Shown: positions 1-7,095 of the stretch, in pieces | Layout of the letters: the number at the start of each line of letters is the position of its first letter | How positions within the stretch are numbered: the stretch's first letter is position 1 | From: an uncultured Prevotella sp. | GTDB taxonomy: Bacteria; Bacteroidota; Bacteroidia; Bacteroidales; Bacteroidaceae | Length of the DNA: 24,970 nucleotides | Assembly (NCBI GenBank): GCA_900770845.1 | Contig: CAAGLS010000097.1 | Span: forward strand, 1-24,970 | Direction of reading: 5' to 3' | Position numbers and translations under genes: made by a program | The notes under the pieces: generated by a model | What the model was told of the DNA's origin: nothing | Databases searched by the model: none | Seen by the model: the letters and a program-made list of their open reading frames with translations, nothing else

Positions 1-220
1 AAAAGGCTTTTACTTGCCTCTTTGCCTTCTGAGCCCATTACTTCTCTCTCTTCGGAGGGAGGGGAAGTAAAGTGACTAAGAGGCTTTTACTTGCCTCTTT
101 GCTCTTCTGAGCCCATTACTCCTCTCTCTTAGGAGGGAGGGGGAGTAAAGGGACTAAGAGGCTTTTACTTGCCTCTTTGCTCTTCTGAGCTGATTACTCC
201 CCTCCCTCCGGATGGAGGGG
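1..220. repeat. Three 77/78-bp tandem repeats with stem-loops
   Basis: The phrase AGGCTTTTACTTGCCTCTTT recurs at 4, 81 and 159, so the period is 77 then 78 bp. Each unit carries a small hairpin (GAGGC-N8-GCCTC). Units 1 and 2 also carry a longer one with arms TTACTTC (38-44)/GAAGTAA (64-70) and TTACTCC (116-122)/GGAGTAA (142-148). The two long hairpins keep pairing although their bases differ. Unit 3 has diverged and holds CCCCTCC (199-205)/GGAGGGG (214-220), followed on the + strand by a T-rich stretch at 232-238. The array lies just beyond the dsbD stop codon and may act as a transcript end for it or for a gene left of the window. It may start before base 1. Confidence 0.8.
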
Positions 221-245
221 CTGGGGGTGGGTCTTTTTAATTGGT

Positions 246-2291
246 TTATTTTCTATAGTTCTCCAGACCCTTGTTGAGGAACTCAAGGAACTCGGGCACA
301 TCCTCCTTATAGGAGAAGCTGCCGTTGAGCGGATTGCCGTCGTTGTCGACAGGCACATAGAACGGCTGTGTCAGGGCGCCAAACTTGGTCTGCTCCAGAT
401 AGGCCCACTTGTCGCCGACGGTGCGGAGCGTCTTGGGGTTGCCCTCAGCGTCCTTCACGTGGATGGGCTCGGGCAGCGGGGTCTTGTCGTCGACGAAGAG
501 CGAGATGAGCACATAGTCCTTGGTCAGCTTGTCGGCCACGGTCGGGTCGGTCCACACAGCTGCCTCCATCTTGCGGCAGTTGACGCAGCCAAAGCCCGTG
601 AAGTCGAGGAACACAGGCTTGCCCTGCGCCTTGGCGGCGGCCATGCCCTCCTCATAGTTGGTGTAGGCGGCGCGCACTTCCTTGGTGTTGAGGTTGAAGT
701 CCTGCGTGTACATGGGCGGCGCGAACGCCGACACGGCCTTGCAGGGTGCGCCCCAAAGGCCCGGCACCATGTAGACGGCGAAGGCGATGCTGCACAGGCC
801 GAGCATGATGCAAGGCACGGGCATGGGCTTGTCGATCTCGCCACCCGCGGCATCGCTCTGGAACTTGAGCTTGCCGATGAGGTAGAGGCCCATGGCGCCG
901 AAGATGACAATCCAGAGGGCGAGGAACGTCTCGCGGTCGAGGATGTGCCAGCCGTAGGCCAGGTCGGCCACGGAGAGGAACTTCAGCGAGAAGGCCAACT
1001 CGATGAAGCCCAGCACCACCTTGATGGTGTTCATCCAGGAGCCTGAGCGGGGAGCGCTCTTCAGCCAGCTGGGGAACATGGCGAAGAGCGTGAAGGGCAG
1101 GGCCAGGGCCAGGGCAAAGGCAAACATGCCCATGGTGGGGCCCACCCAGTTGCCGCTCGTAGCAGCCTCAACCAGCAGCAGGCCCACGATGGGAGCCGTG
1201 CAGGAGAAGCTCACCAACACGAGGGTGAAGGCCATGAGGAAGATGGAGAGCAGGCCCGTGGTGTTGGAGGCCTTGCTGTCTACCTTGTTGCCCCATGAGG
1301 AGGGAAGCGTGAGCTCAAACCATCCGAAGAAGCTCACGGCAAACACCACGAGCAGCAGGAAGAAGAACACGTTGAACACGGCGTTGGTGGCCAGCGAGTT
1401 GAGCGTCTCTGGGCCGAAGACCGCCGTCACCACGAGGGCCAGCAAGAGGAAGATGACGATGATGGAGACACCGTAGGTGATGGCGTCGCGTATGCCCTTC
1501 TTCTTGTCGTCCTTGGCACGCTTGAGGAAGAAGCTCACGGTCATCGGGATGATGGGCCACACGCACGGCGTGAGGAGGGCGAGCAGTCCGCCGACGAATC
1601 CCATGGCGAAGATGTACCAGAGCGAGCGGTTGCCCTTGGTGCTCTCCTGCTGGGCCTTGAGCTCCTTCACCACGGGTCGGTAGAGCTTCTGCATGTCGAG
1701 CTGGGCCAGCTGGTCGGCGGTCACGGCCGGAGCGGCCGAGTCCTTGCCCACGGTGTCGCCCTTGGCGGCGAGGGCAGCCAGCGAGTCGGCCTTCTGCTTG
1801 GCCAGCTCCTCGGGACTGGGCTGCGTGGCCTCAGCAGTGGCGGGCGACTTGCCCGACTTGTGGAGTTCCACCTGGGTGGGCGGCATGCACATCTCGTCGT
1901 TGCAGGCGCCAAACTCCAGGTAGCAGTCTATCTTGAAGTTGGGTTTCGTGAACTTGATTTTCTGCACAAACTGCACGCTGTTCTCGAAGTAGCGCAGCTT
2001 CATGCCGAAAATGTTGTCGTACTGCGAAATCTCACGTCCGCGGGGAGTGAGCTTTCCAACAAGCTCCACGCCGTCCATCTTGTCGGTGTGGAAGGTGGCC
2101 GGGATGGGGCCGTCGGTTCCAAGGTTGGTAGAGTACACATGCCAGCCTTTGTCGATTTTTCCTGTAAACACAATTTCAGCCTCTGCTCCCTTGCCCATCT
2201 TGAGCGCGGAAGAGAAATGTACTGGGTTTTGTGCAAAGGTGATGACTGCCGAGACTAATAGCAATGTCAACGTCAGGATTCTCTTCATCAT
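246..2291 (-). CDS. dsbD: Thiol:disulfide interchange protein, DsbD type
   Basis: This 681-aa protein has the full DsbD layout. A signal peptide (about 1-21) is followed by a periplasmic immunoglobulin-like DsbD-alpha domain (22-143) with the Cys pair C130/C135 in GACNDEMCMPP. A low-complexity Ala/Lys linker (150-215) leads to a multi-pass membrane domain (about 224-515) whose redox cysteines are C243 in LLTPCVWPIIP and C364 in VSFSCTAPIVG. A C-terminal thioredoxin-like domain (545-681) carries C569-V-N-C572. In the family, electrons pass from cytoplasmic thioredoxin through the membrane to periplasmic substrates. The length suits Bacteroidota DsbD. The start is the first of two adjacent ATGs. 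The gene has its own promoter and a 495-bp gap separates it from the Omp28 gene, so it is not part of operon A. A link to the CxxC protein next door is only inference. Confidence 0.93.
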   Translation of the reverse strand: MMKRILTLTLLLVSAVITFAQNPVHFSSALKMGKGAEAEIVFTGKIDKGWHVYSTNLGTDGPIPATFHTDKMDGVELVGKLTPRGREISQYDNIFGMKLRYFENSVQFVQKIKFTKPNFKIDCYLEFGACNDEMCMPPTQVELHKSGKSPATAEATQPSPEELAKQKADSLAALAAKGDTVGKDSAAPAVTADQLAQLDMQKLYRPVVKELKAQQESTKGNRSLWYIFAMGFVGGLLALLTPCVWPIIPMTVSFFLKRAKDDKKKGIRDAITYGVSIIVIFLLLALVVTAVFGPETLNSLATNAVFNVFFFLLLVVFAVSFFGWFELTLPSSWGNKVDSKASNTTGLLSIFLMAFTLVLVSFSCTAPIVGLLLVEAATSGNWVGPTMGMFAFALALALPFTLFAMFPSWLKSAPRSGSWMNTIKVVLGFIELAFSLKFLSVADLAYGWHILDRETFLALWIVIFGAMGLYLIGKLKFQSDAAGGEIDKPMPVPCIMLGLCSIAFAVYMVPGLWGAPCKAVSAFAPPMYTQDFNLNTKEVRAAYTNYEEGMAAAKAQGKPVFLDFTGFGCVNCRKMEAAVWTDPTVADKLTKDYVLISLFVDDKTPLPEPIHVKDAEGNPKTLRTVGDKWAYLEQTKFGALTQPFYVPVDNDGNPLNGSFSYKEDVPEFLEFLNKGLENYRK

Positions 2292-2334
2292 AGGTTTGAC
2301 TTTCTTTTATTAATGATTGTTAGAATTTTATACG

Positions 2335-2365
2335 CAAAGATAACGTAAAATGCGATAAGCACAAA
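2335..2365 (-). promoter_or_regulatory. dsbD promoter (-33 TTTG, -7 TATCTTTG)
   Basis: On the minus strand TTTG (2365-2362) is followed by a 19-base spacer and TATCTTTG (2342-2335). This fits the Bacteroidota sigma-ABfr consensus TTTG-N19/20-TAnnTTTG. The predicted start lies near 2329, giving a leader of roughly 38 bases before the ATG at 2291. Confidence 0.75.
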
Positions 2366-2581
2366 ATAAATTTCCTTATTTTTTTGCCAGACTCTGTTTT
2401 CAAGTACCCATAAAAGCAAATCCGCCCGTTTTTGTCTCCCGTTTCCACCCCTCGGCGCACATCCGCAAGCCCGCAGGCCTCGCACGGGGCCGGCCACGCC
2501 CCCCCGGGGCGCTCCCTGCGACGTGAGCCTCGACGGTCAATGGCGTTAAACCACCATCCACTCATGGCCTGCCCAGATTGT

Positions 2582-2661
2582 GTGGCAGCCGTCGCGCAGA
2601 TGTGCGACAACTGTCCCATTGCTGTGTGGCGGTTGTCCCATTGCTGTGTGACAACTGTCAC
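2582..2661. repeat. 22-bp-period array of four 14-bp dyads (array 1)
   Basis: Four 14-bp units start at exact 22-bp spacing (2582, 2604, 2626, 2648), separated by 8-bp spacers (GCAGATGT, ATTGCTGT, ATTGCTGT). The last unit, GTGACAACTGTCAC, is a dyad of GTGACA and TGTCAC around AC. The earlier units (such as GCGACAACTGTCCC) are degenerate versions. The array is followed by AGAACATGGGTA. The same design occurs at 19617-19696. It lies in non-coding DNA upstream of dsbD. Whether it binds protein or folds as RNA cannot be told from the sequence. Confidence 0.75.
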
Positions 2662-2714
2662 AGAACATGGGTAGGCTGCCCTGCTGTTGTAGTTTAACGC
2701 TTTTGGTTGACTTT

Positions 2715-2774
2715 TTCAACTTACGTTTTGAGTCCCGATAGTTAGCAGAATACGCCTCAACCTAATTTTTAGAA
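2715..2774 (-). mobile_element. Decayed, internally deleted MITE-like copy
   Basis: Read on the minus strand, this stretch begins TTCTAAAAATTAGG, continues with GAGGCGTATT, and then has CTATCGGGACTCAAAACGT and AAGTTGAA. These blocks match, in order, the left part of the complete element at 18831-19108 and the partial copy at 24810-24970. About 75 bases between GCGTATT and TTCTGC are missing, and the outermost terminal sequence and the whole right half are absent. It is a relic in opposite orientation to the other two copies. Confidence 0.7.
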
Positions 2775-2785
2775 GCACCTCAAAC

Positions 2786-2831
2786 AAAAAAAGGCTCGTC
2801 AAGGGCAACTAAGATTGCCCGAGACAAGCCT
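2786..2831 (-). terminator. Rho-independent terminator of operon A
   Basis: On the minus strand a long imperfect stem pairs AGGCTTGTC-GGGCAA with TTGCCC-GACGAGCCT around a short loop (UCUUAG). It is followed directly by seven T residues (2792-2786). It lies about 55 bases beyond the stop codon of the Omp28 gene, with no gene between, so it marks the end of operon A. Confidence 0.85.
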
Positions 2832-2844
2832 CATTCGGACGGTT

Positions 2845-2866
2845 GGTGGGAAACGCCTTTCCCACC
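2845..2866. other. Perfect 9-bp stem-loop in the operon A 3' region
   Basis: GGTGGGAAA (2845-2853) and TTTCCCACC (2858-2866) form a perfect 9-bp stem with a 4-base loop. It lies between the last stop codon of operon A and the terminator, and has no T-run. It could stabilise the 3' end of the messenger; that role is a guess. Confidence 0.6.
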
Positions 2867-2886
2867 CAGAAAAAGTCAATTTACTC

Positions 2887-4851
2887 TTATTTGCTTGCGA
2901 TGAACTTCACCACTTTGCCATTCTGCCTCCTCACGATCGTCAGTCCTTGGCGAGGACGGCTCAGACGCTGGCCGGCCACATTATAATAATGGGACACAGC
3001 AGGGCTGTCGCTGTCGGCAGCCCCAAGGCTCCGTATGCCACTGGCAGACGAGCCAAGAGCCATCACCTCACAGTTGTCTATGGCCTGGCGGTCGACGTAG
3101 TTGTCGCTGTAGTCAATCTTTGGGCCAACAAAGGCCACTGCGCTCATCTTGCCAATGTCCCATCCCTCGGGCAGGTCGTAGTCAAACTCGGCTATGAAGT
3201 TGTCGCCATCCCACTGGATGTCGTTCCCCTTCACGCCTTTGCCCAAGGCCACGCGGAACACGTGGTTCCAGACGTAATCGTCTACCACGTTGTTTCCGTC
3301 GCTCTGCTTTCCGTGCAGGCTGTCCTCCAATAGGTAGACGTAGAGTCCATCATCGGCGAGGATCTTGGAGGCGTTGGTCACCCCCGTGCCATGCACCGTG
3401 AGCGTCAGGTGGCGCGAGACGTTGTCCAGATTGCGGGCCAGCTCCAGCGTCACGAAGCAGGGAGCCAGCTTGGCGGCAGAGTCGGCAATCTGCTCCATAT
3501 ACTCCACGGCCCGGCTTCCCCCTTGCGTCACGGAGTAGGTGTTGGTGGCGTAGTCGCCGGCCTGATCGGCCAAGTACACCCGGTTGAAGGCCGCCGAGGG
3601 GAAGCTCACCAGCCCCTCGTATGACTCGATGCTGTCACACTGCGCCGTGTTGTTGGGGTCGACAGCGTGCAGGTTGCCGTGTATGGACACCCAGGCCAGG
3701 TTGTCGTGCCTGTCGTACAAGGCCTGCAGATTCTTCTCCCCATCGGGACAATAGACGCAAGTGTTGGAAGTGTGGTGCTCTATCAGCGTCTTCTGCCTTG
3801 GCTGAGTCTGGTCATACGAGACGAACGAGGCTGACGGAGCATTGCCGCCTGAAATCGAGGATCCGTTGATGGAGGTGACCTCGAACCCCAGTTGGTGCTT
3901 CCCCGTTGGCAGACTGGCCGGGAGCGTCACGTTGGCATAGACGGTGTCGTAGGCATCGGCGGCGATGGCTCCCGTGCCACTATACGTGGCCAGCTCGTTG
4001 CCATCGGCCGTCAGCCTCATGTTGTAGCTTGTGATCCTGTCCACGCCCGTGTTCTTGAGGATGAAGCCGTAGGTCATCTGCCCGCCGGTCTTGTACATAC
4101 TCTTGTCGGTACCCACGGTGAGCAGCCGCGCCCCAACCTGCGGCTTGGCCTTCTCCACAATCAGCTGTATGGCCAAATTGCCCAAATAGACCGTGTTGCC
4201 ATTGTCGTCCTGCGTGGTGGTGCCGATATTGTTCCAGCCGGCGTATTGCCCGGAAGGGATGTACACAAGATTGCGCCCCGTCAGTCCTCCCTTGCAGAAC
4301 ACAAGGGGCATGTCATTCTCGTGCTGCTCATAGTCGAAGCCCACGATGAGTGAGGTTGTGCCGTCGGTGGGAATGGCATACTGCTGGTCCTCGGCAAACC
4401 TCACCTCGTTCCATCCGGCCTGCACCTCGTCGATGTCCTGCGAGGCCACGTCGTCGGAATAGTAGCCGTTGGCAACCTCTTGGATGAACACCCTGGAGCC
4501 GTTCGACTGGTAGTCCTCAACATTCCCGCCGATGGCAAAGCGCACGCCCAATACCTTGCATCCCGCATAGTCGGCCAGCAGCCAAGGATACATGAGCGTT
4601 CCCGCCGAGTAGGTGCCCTCCATGGAGAGTCCCGTCTGATAGTCGATGTTGTCGCCAGTGTAATAGCCCACATACCACTCGTTGGCCGCAAGCTTGTTGA
4701 CAGGCGACCTCAAGCCGGTTGGCGGGCATACCGCCTGCGGCGCGCCCAACTCCGCCGAAGTCATGTTGTGGATGAAAGGATAGGCTCTTTGCTGGGCCTG
4801 GGCGGCGAGCGCCAGGAGGGCCGCCAATAGGGTTAGATAAATCTTTCGCAT
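2887..4851 (-). CDS. Omp28-like secreted protein with CxxC thioredoxin-like motif
   Basis: This 654-aa protein starts with the signal peptide MRKIYLTLLAALLALAAQAQ. The ATG at 4851 is preferred over an in-frame start at 4887 because it begins the signal peptide directly. Residues 40-235 look like a beta-rich domain and 236-345 like a beta-sandwich. Residues 355 to about 600 match the Omp28 family, beginning LIEHHTSNTCVYCPDGEKN, where C365 and C368 form a thioredoxin-like C-V-Y-C. The tail (about 620-654: YYNVAGQRLSRP ... GLTIVRRQNGKVVKFI) resembles the tails of the other secreted proteins here. It is the last gene of operon A, 58 bp after the M6 protease. Its function is unknown; the CxxC suggests a redox or Cys-linked role at the cell surface. 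Confidence 0.82.
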   Translation of the reverse strand: MRKIYLTLLAALLALAAQAQQRAYPFIHNMTSAELGAPQAVCPPTGLRSPVNKLAANEWYVGYYTGDNIDYQTGLSMEGTYSAGTLMYPWLLADYAGCKVLGVRFAIGGNVEDYQSNGSRVFIQEVANGYYSDDVASQDIDEVQAGWNEVRFAEDQQYAIPTDGTTSLIVGFDYEQHENDMPLVFCKGGLTGRNLVYIPSGQYAGWNNIGTTTQDDNGNTVYLGNLAIQLIVEKAKPQVGARLLTVGTDKSMYKTGGQMTYGFILKNTGVDRITSYNMRLTADGNELATYSGTGAIAADAYDTVYANVTLPASLPTGKHQLGFEVTSINGSSISGGNAPSASFVSYDQTQPRQKTLIEHHTSNTCVYCPDGEKNLQALYDRHDNLAWVSIHGNLHAVDPNNTAQCDSIESYEGLVSFPSAAFNRVYLADQAGDYATNTYSVTQGGSRAVEYMEQIADSAAKLAPCFVTLELARNLDNVSRHLTLTVHGTGVTNASKILADDGLYVYLLEDSLHGKQSDGNNVVDDYVWNHVFRVALGKGVKGNDIQWDGDNFIAEFDYDLPEGWDIGKMSAVAFVGPKIDYSDNYVDRQAIDNCEVMALGSSASGIRSLGAADSDSPAVSHYYNVAGQRLSRPRQGLTIVRRQNGKVVKFIASK

Positions 4852-4909
4852 GTTTTTTAGTCGTTTTACCGCAGATGGAGGGGGCAAAGCTTCTGCCCTG
4901 CCCCATCCT

Positions 4910-7093
4910 CTATCTCTTTATAATCTTCTTGCCGTTGGAAATGTAGACGCCCCGAGGCAGAGTCCTCAAGGCCTCAGAGAGGGAATGGCCTGTGGCGACA
5001 AGCCTCCCTTGCAGGTCGTAGACCTTTGGGCAGCCTGCGGCCTGTTGCTCGGGCTGGCGGATGGCGTCGGCCGGGCCATCGACCGTCGCGAAGAAATGGA
5101 TGTCGCCCACGTGGCAGCGCACATTCGTCACGCCGGAGAACTCCGTGATGCGCACCCGCAGGTTGTTGTGGTTGGCTATCCCATTGAAATAGTAGACCAG
5201 CTCCTCCGAACCGGCCGCGCCTATCGTGGCGTTGGTGGAGCCATCCGAGCGGGGTGCCAAGGTCCATGAGTCTCCACCGTCGACAGAATATCGCAGTTGG
5301 AAGATGGCCGAGGCGTTGGAAGGATTGCCCACCGTGAGCCTCAGCATGTTGATGTCGCCGGGAATGTCGGTGGAGGTGAGGGAAGAGCGCTTCACCATCG
5401 TGATGCAGTTCCTCTCGCCCTCGTCGGTCGACACCTTTTCCAGCTTGGCGTCGCCGGCAAGCAGCCAATTGGCAACCGTCCCCTCTACAAGGGAGGATTG
5501 GTCGGAAGAAAGGGCGGCCTCGTCCCACACCTCGTCCATGGTTTCCTGCCGCTTCTGCCCGAACCGGAAGCTGACCGTGCCAGTCTCGTCCTCGGTGATG
5601 TCGCTGATGGCCGCCAAATTGTTGTAGCCATAGAGGGAGCGCAAGGAGGGCGAAGTGACATCGCTCAGAAGGGTCACGCCGCCCTCACCGGGAAACGGGT
5701 CGTAGCCGGTGTCCTTATAGCCGGATCCCTTCGACGTGCCCTCAAGCTGCGGCAGGGCCCTGAGCAGGAGATAATGCTCGCTTCCCGCACGGGTGTTGAC
5801 TTGGTTGTTGTCCCACACTGTCATGTCCGACTGGTCCACCCTGTAGGCGAGCATTCCCTTGCCGGGCAGGTTGGCGTCCCACTTCACGGGCTGCCTGTTC
5901 TCGAAGAGGAAGAACTCGCCCTCCTTGTATGAGGGGAGCAGGTAGCCCCGGCCGGTAGTGGCCAAGTCACCAAGCGTGTAGGAGGTGTCGGAGGCCCTCA
6001 GGGTGTCGGGCTTGACGAAGCCGGCCATCATGCGCTCCAAGAGGGAGTAGCCTACGGGGCGCAGGCAGTTGTCGACATAGCAGCCCATCGACATCAGCGA
6101 CCAATAGCCCGGCACCTGCACCTCGTGGGTCATGCCTCCGGTCGACGTATCGTATTCGTCGGGCAGACCCAAGAGGTGGCTGAACTCGTGGCAGATGGTG
6201 CCGATGCCCTCCACCACGCCGTTGCCGGGAACGCCGAAGATTTCGGTGGAGCAGGCGTAGTGCCCCATGTGCTTGCCGTCGTAGACGAGATCGGCCAACT
6301 CATCGGAGGCATGGGGCCAAAGCTCTTTCCCGCCGGTGCTGTTGGAGCCAAAGCCAGGGAAGATGAAGTACACCATGTCGATGACGCCATCGTTGTTGGA
6401 GTCATACTGGGAAAAGTCCACCTGTGGGTCGGCAGCATCGAGAGCGGCCTTCATCAGCGTGTTGGCGTTTTGCGTCTGGTTGACGAACGTGTAGTCGTAG
6501 TTGACACTTACGGGACCCACGACATCAAAGTTGGGAGCAAACATTCCCAAGGAGTTGTCCTTGAAATATTCATGCAGACTGCCCGTGCATGTGCGCCAGA
6601 TGCCCTGCGGGTCGGTAAATCCCGCATAGCCGTCGTCGTTGAGCATCTTGGTGTAGAACTCGTTGGGGTTGGCCATGCTGAAAGTGGAGTCGGTATAGTT
6701 GACGAGTATCACCAGCCCACGGAAGGAGTCGAGGGGTATGGTGGAGGAGATTCGGCGGGGGGAAGGCCTCCGCTGCCTGAGCAGTTCCTCACGCTTGGGC
6801 ATCTGCCTCAGCAAGCGCAGCTCGACCTGCCCGCGCTGGTCGGTGGCCTCAACCGAGAGGGGCACCGACCGCCCGTCGACAAAGTCGGCGTAGCGTATGA
6901 AGTCCCGCTCGTCGCGCGCCAGCAGATAGCCGTCGACCGTGGTCATATAGTGGAACAGTTCATCGCCGTGCATTACGTAGGTGATGAGCTGGCCGTCGGG
7001 CTGCCTCACCGTCTGGGGCAGCGGATAGGCAGGCACAGCCCTTGTGGCTGTGAGCCACAAGGAGCTGGCCAAAAGAACGAGTAGACGCTTCAT
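4910..7093 (-). CDS. M6 family (InhA-like) secreted zinc metalloprotease, operon A copy
   Basis: This 727-aa protein has a signal peptide (1-22) and the M6 N-terminal region with QPDG, HGDE and MTTVDGYLL (31-58). The catalytic domain (about 120-370) contains HEFSHLLGLPD at 302-312, so H302 and H306 are zinc ligands, E303 is the catalytic base, and D312 is the likely third ligand. A Met-turn WSLMSMG follows at 331-337. QYDSNNDGVIDM (229-240) looks like a calcium loop. A jelly-roll-like region and the tail YDLQGR ... LPRGVYISNGKKIIKR complete it. The ATG at 7093 is chosen because it begins the signal peptide; a TTG two codons upstream would overlap the preceding stop codon. The ATG lies 2 bp after that stop, which implies translational coupling. 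It is a paralogue of the 713-aa protease in operon B. Confidence 0.9.
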   Translation of the reverse strand: MKRLLVLLASSLWLTATRAVPAYPLPQTVRQPDGQLITYVMHGDELFHYMTTVDGYLLARDERDFIRYADFVDGRSVPLSVEATDQRGQVELRLLRQMPKREELLRQRRPSPRRISSTIPLDSFRGLVILVNYTDSTFSMANPNEFYTKMLNDDGYAGFTDPQGIWRTCTGSLHEYFKDNSLGMFAPNFDVVGPVSVNYDYTFVNQTQNANTLMKAALDAADPQVDFSQYDSNNDGVIDMVYFIFPGFGSNSTGGKELWPHASDELADLVYDGKHMGHYACSTEIFGVPGNGVVEGIGTICHEFSHLLGLPDEYDTSTGGMTHEVQVPGYWSLMSMGCYVDNCLRPVGYSLLERMMAGFVKPDTLRASDTSYTLGDLATTGRGYLLPSYKEGEFFLFENRQPVKWDANLPGKGMLAYRVDQSDMTVWDNNQVNTRAGSEHYLLLRALPQLEGTSKGSGYKDTGYDPFPGEGGVTLLSDVTSPSLRSLYGYNNLAAISDITEDETGTVSFRFGQKRQETMDEVWDEAALSSDQSSLVEGTVANWLLAGDAKLEKVSTDEGERNCITMVKRSSLTSTDIPGDINMLRLTVGNPSNASAIFQLRYSVDGGDSWTLAPRSDGSTNATIGAAGSEELVYYFNGIANHNNLRVRITEFSGVTNVRCHVGDIHFFATVDGPADAIRQPEQQAAGCPKVYDLQGRLVATGHSLSEALRTLPRGVYISNGKKIIKR

Positions 7094-7095
7094 AG

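Noticed and set aside
475..635. Calling the large adhesins gingipain-like proteases because of their cleaved-adhesin modules
   Set aside because: Neither the 1049-aa nor the 1462-aa protein shows a C25 catalytic His/Cys domain; only the adhesin-type modules match. (Range given as residues of the 1049-aa protein.)
2582..2661. CRISPR array
   Set aside because: Units are 14 bp with 8-bp spacers, the units vary, and no cas genes are present. The same applies to 19617-19696.
2320..2674. Small open frames across the dsbD upstream region
   Set aside because: They run through a promoter, a GC-rich stretch and the dyad array, and look like chance frames.
4852..4887. Upstream start (4887) for the Omp28-like gene
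   Set aside because: It would add 12 residues before a normal signal peptide. MRKIYLTLLA at 4851 is the natural start.
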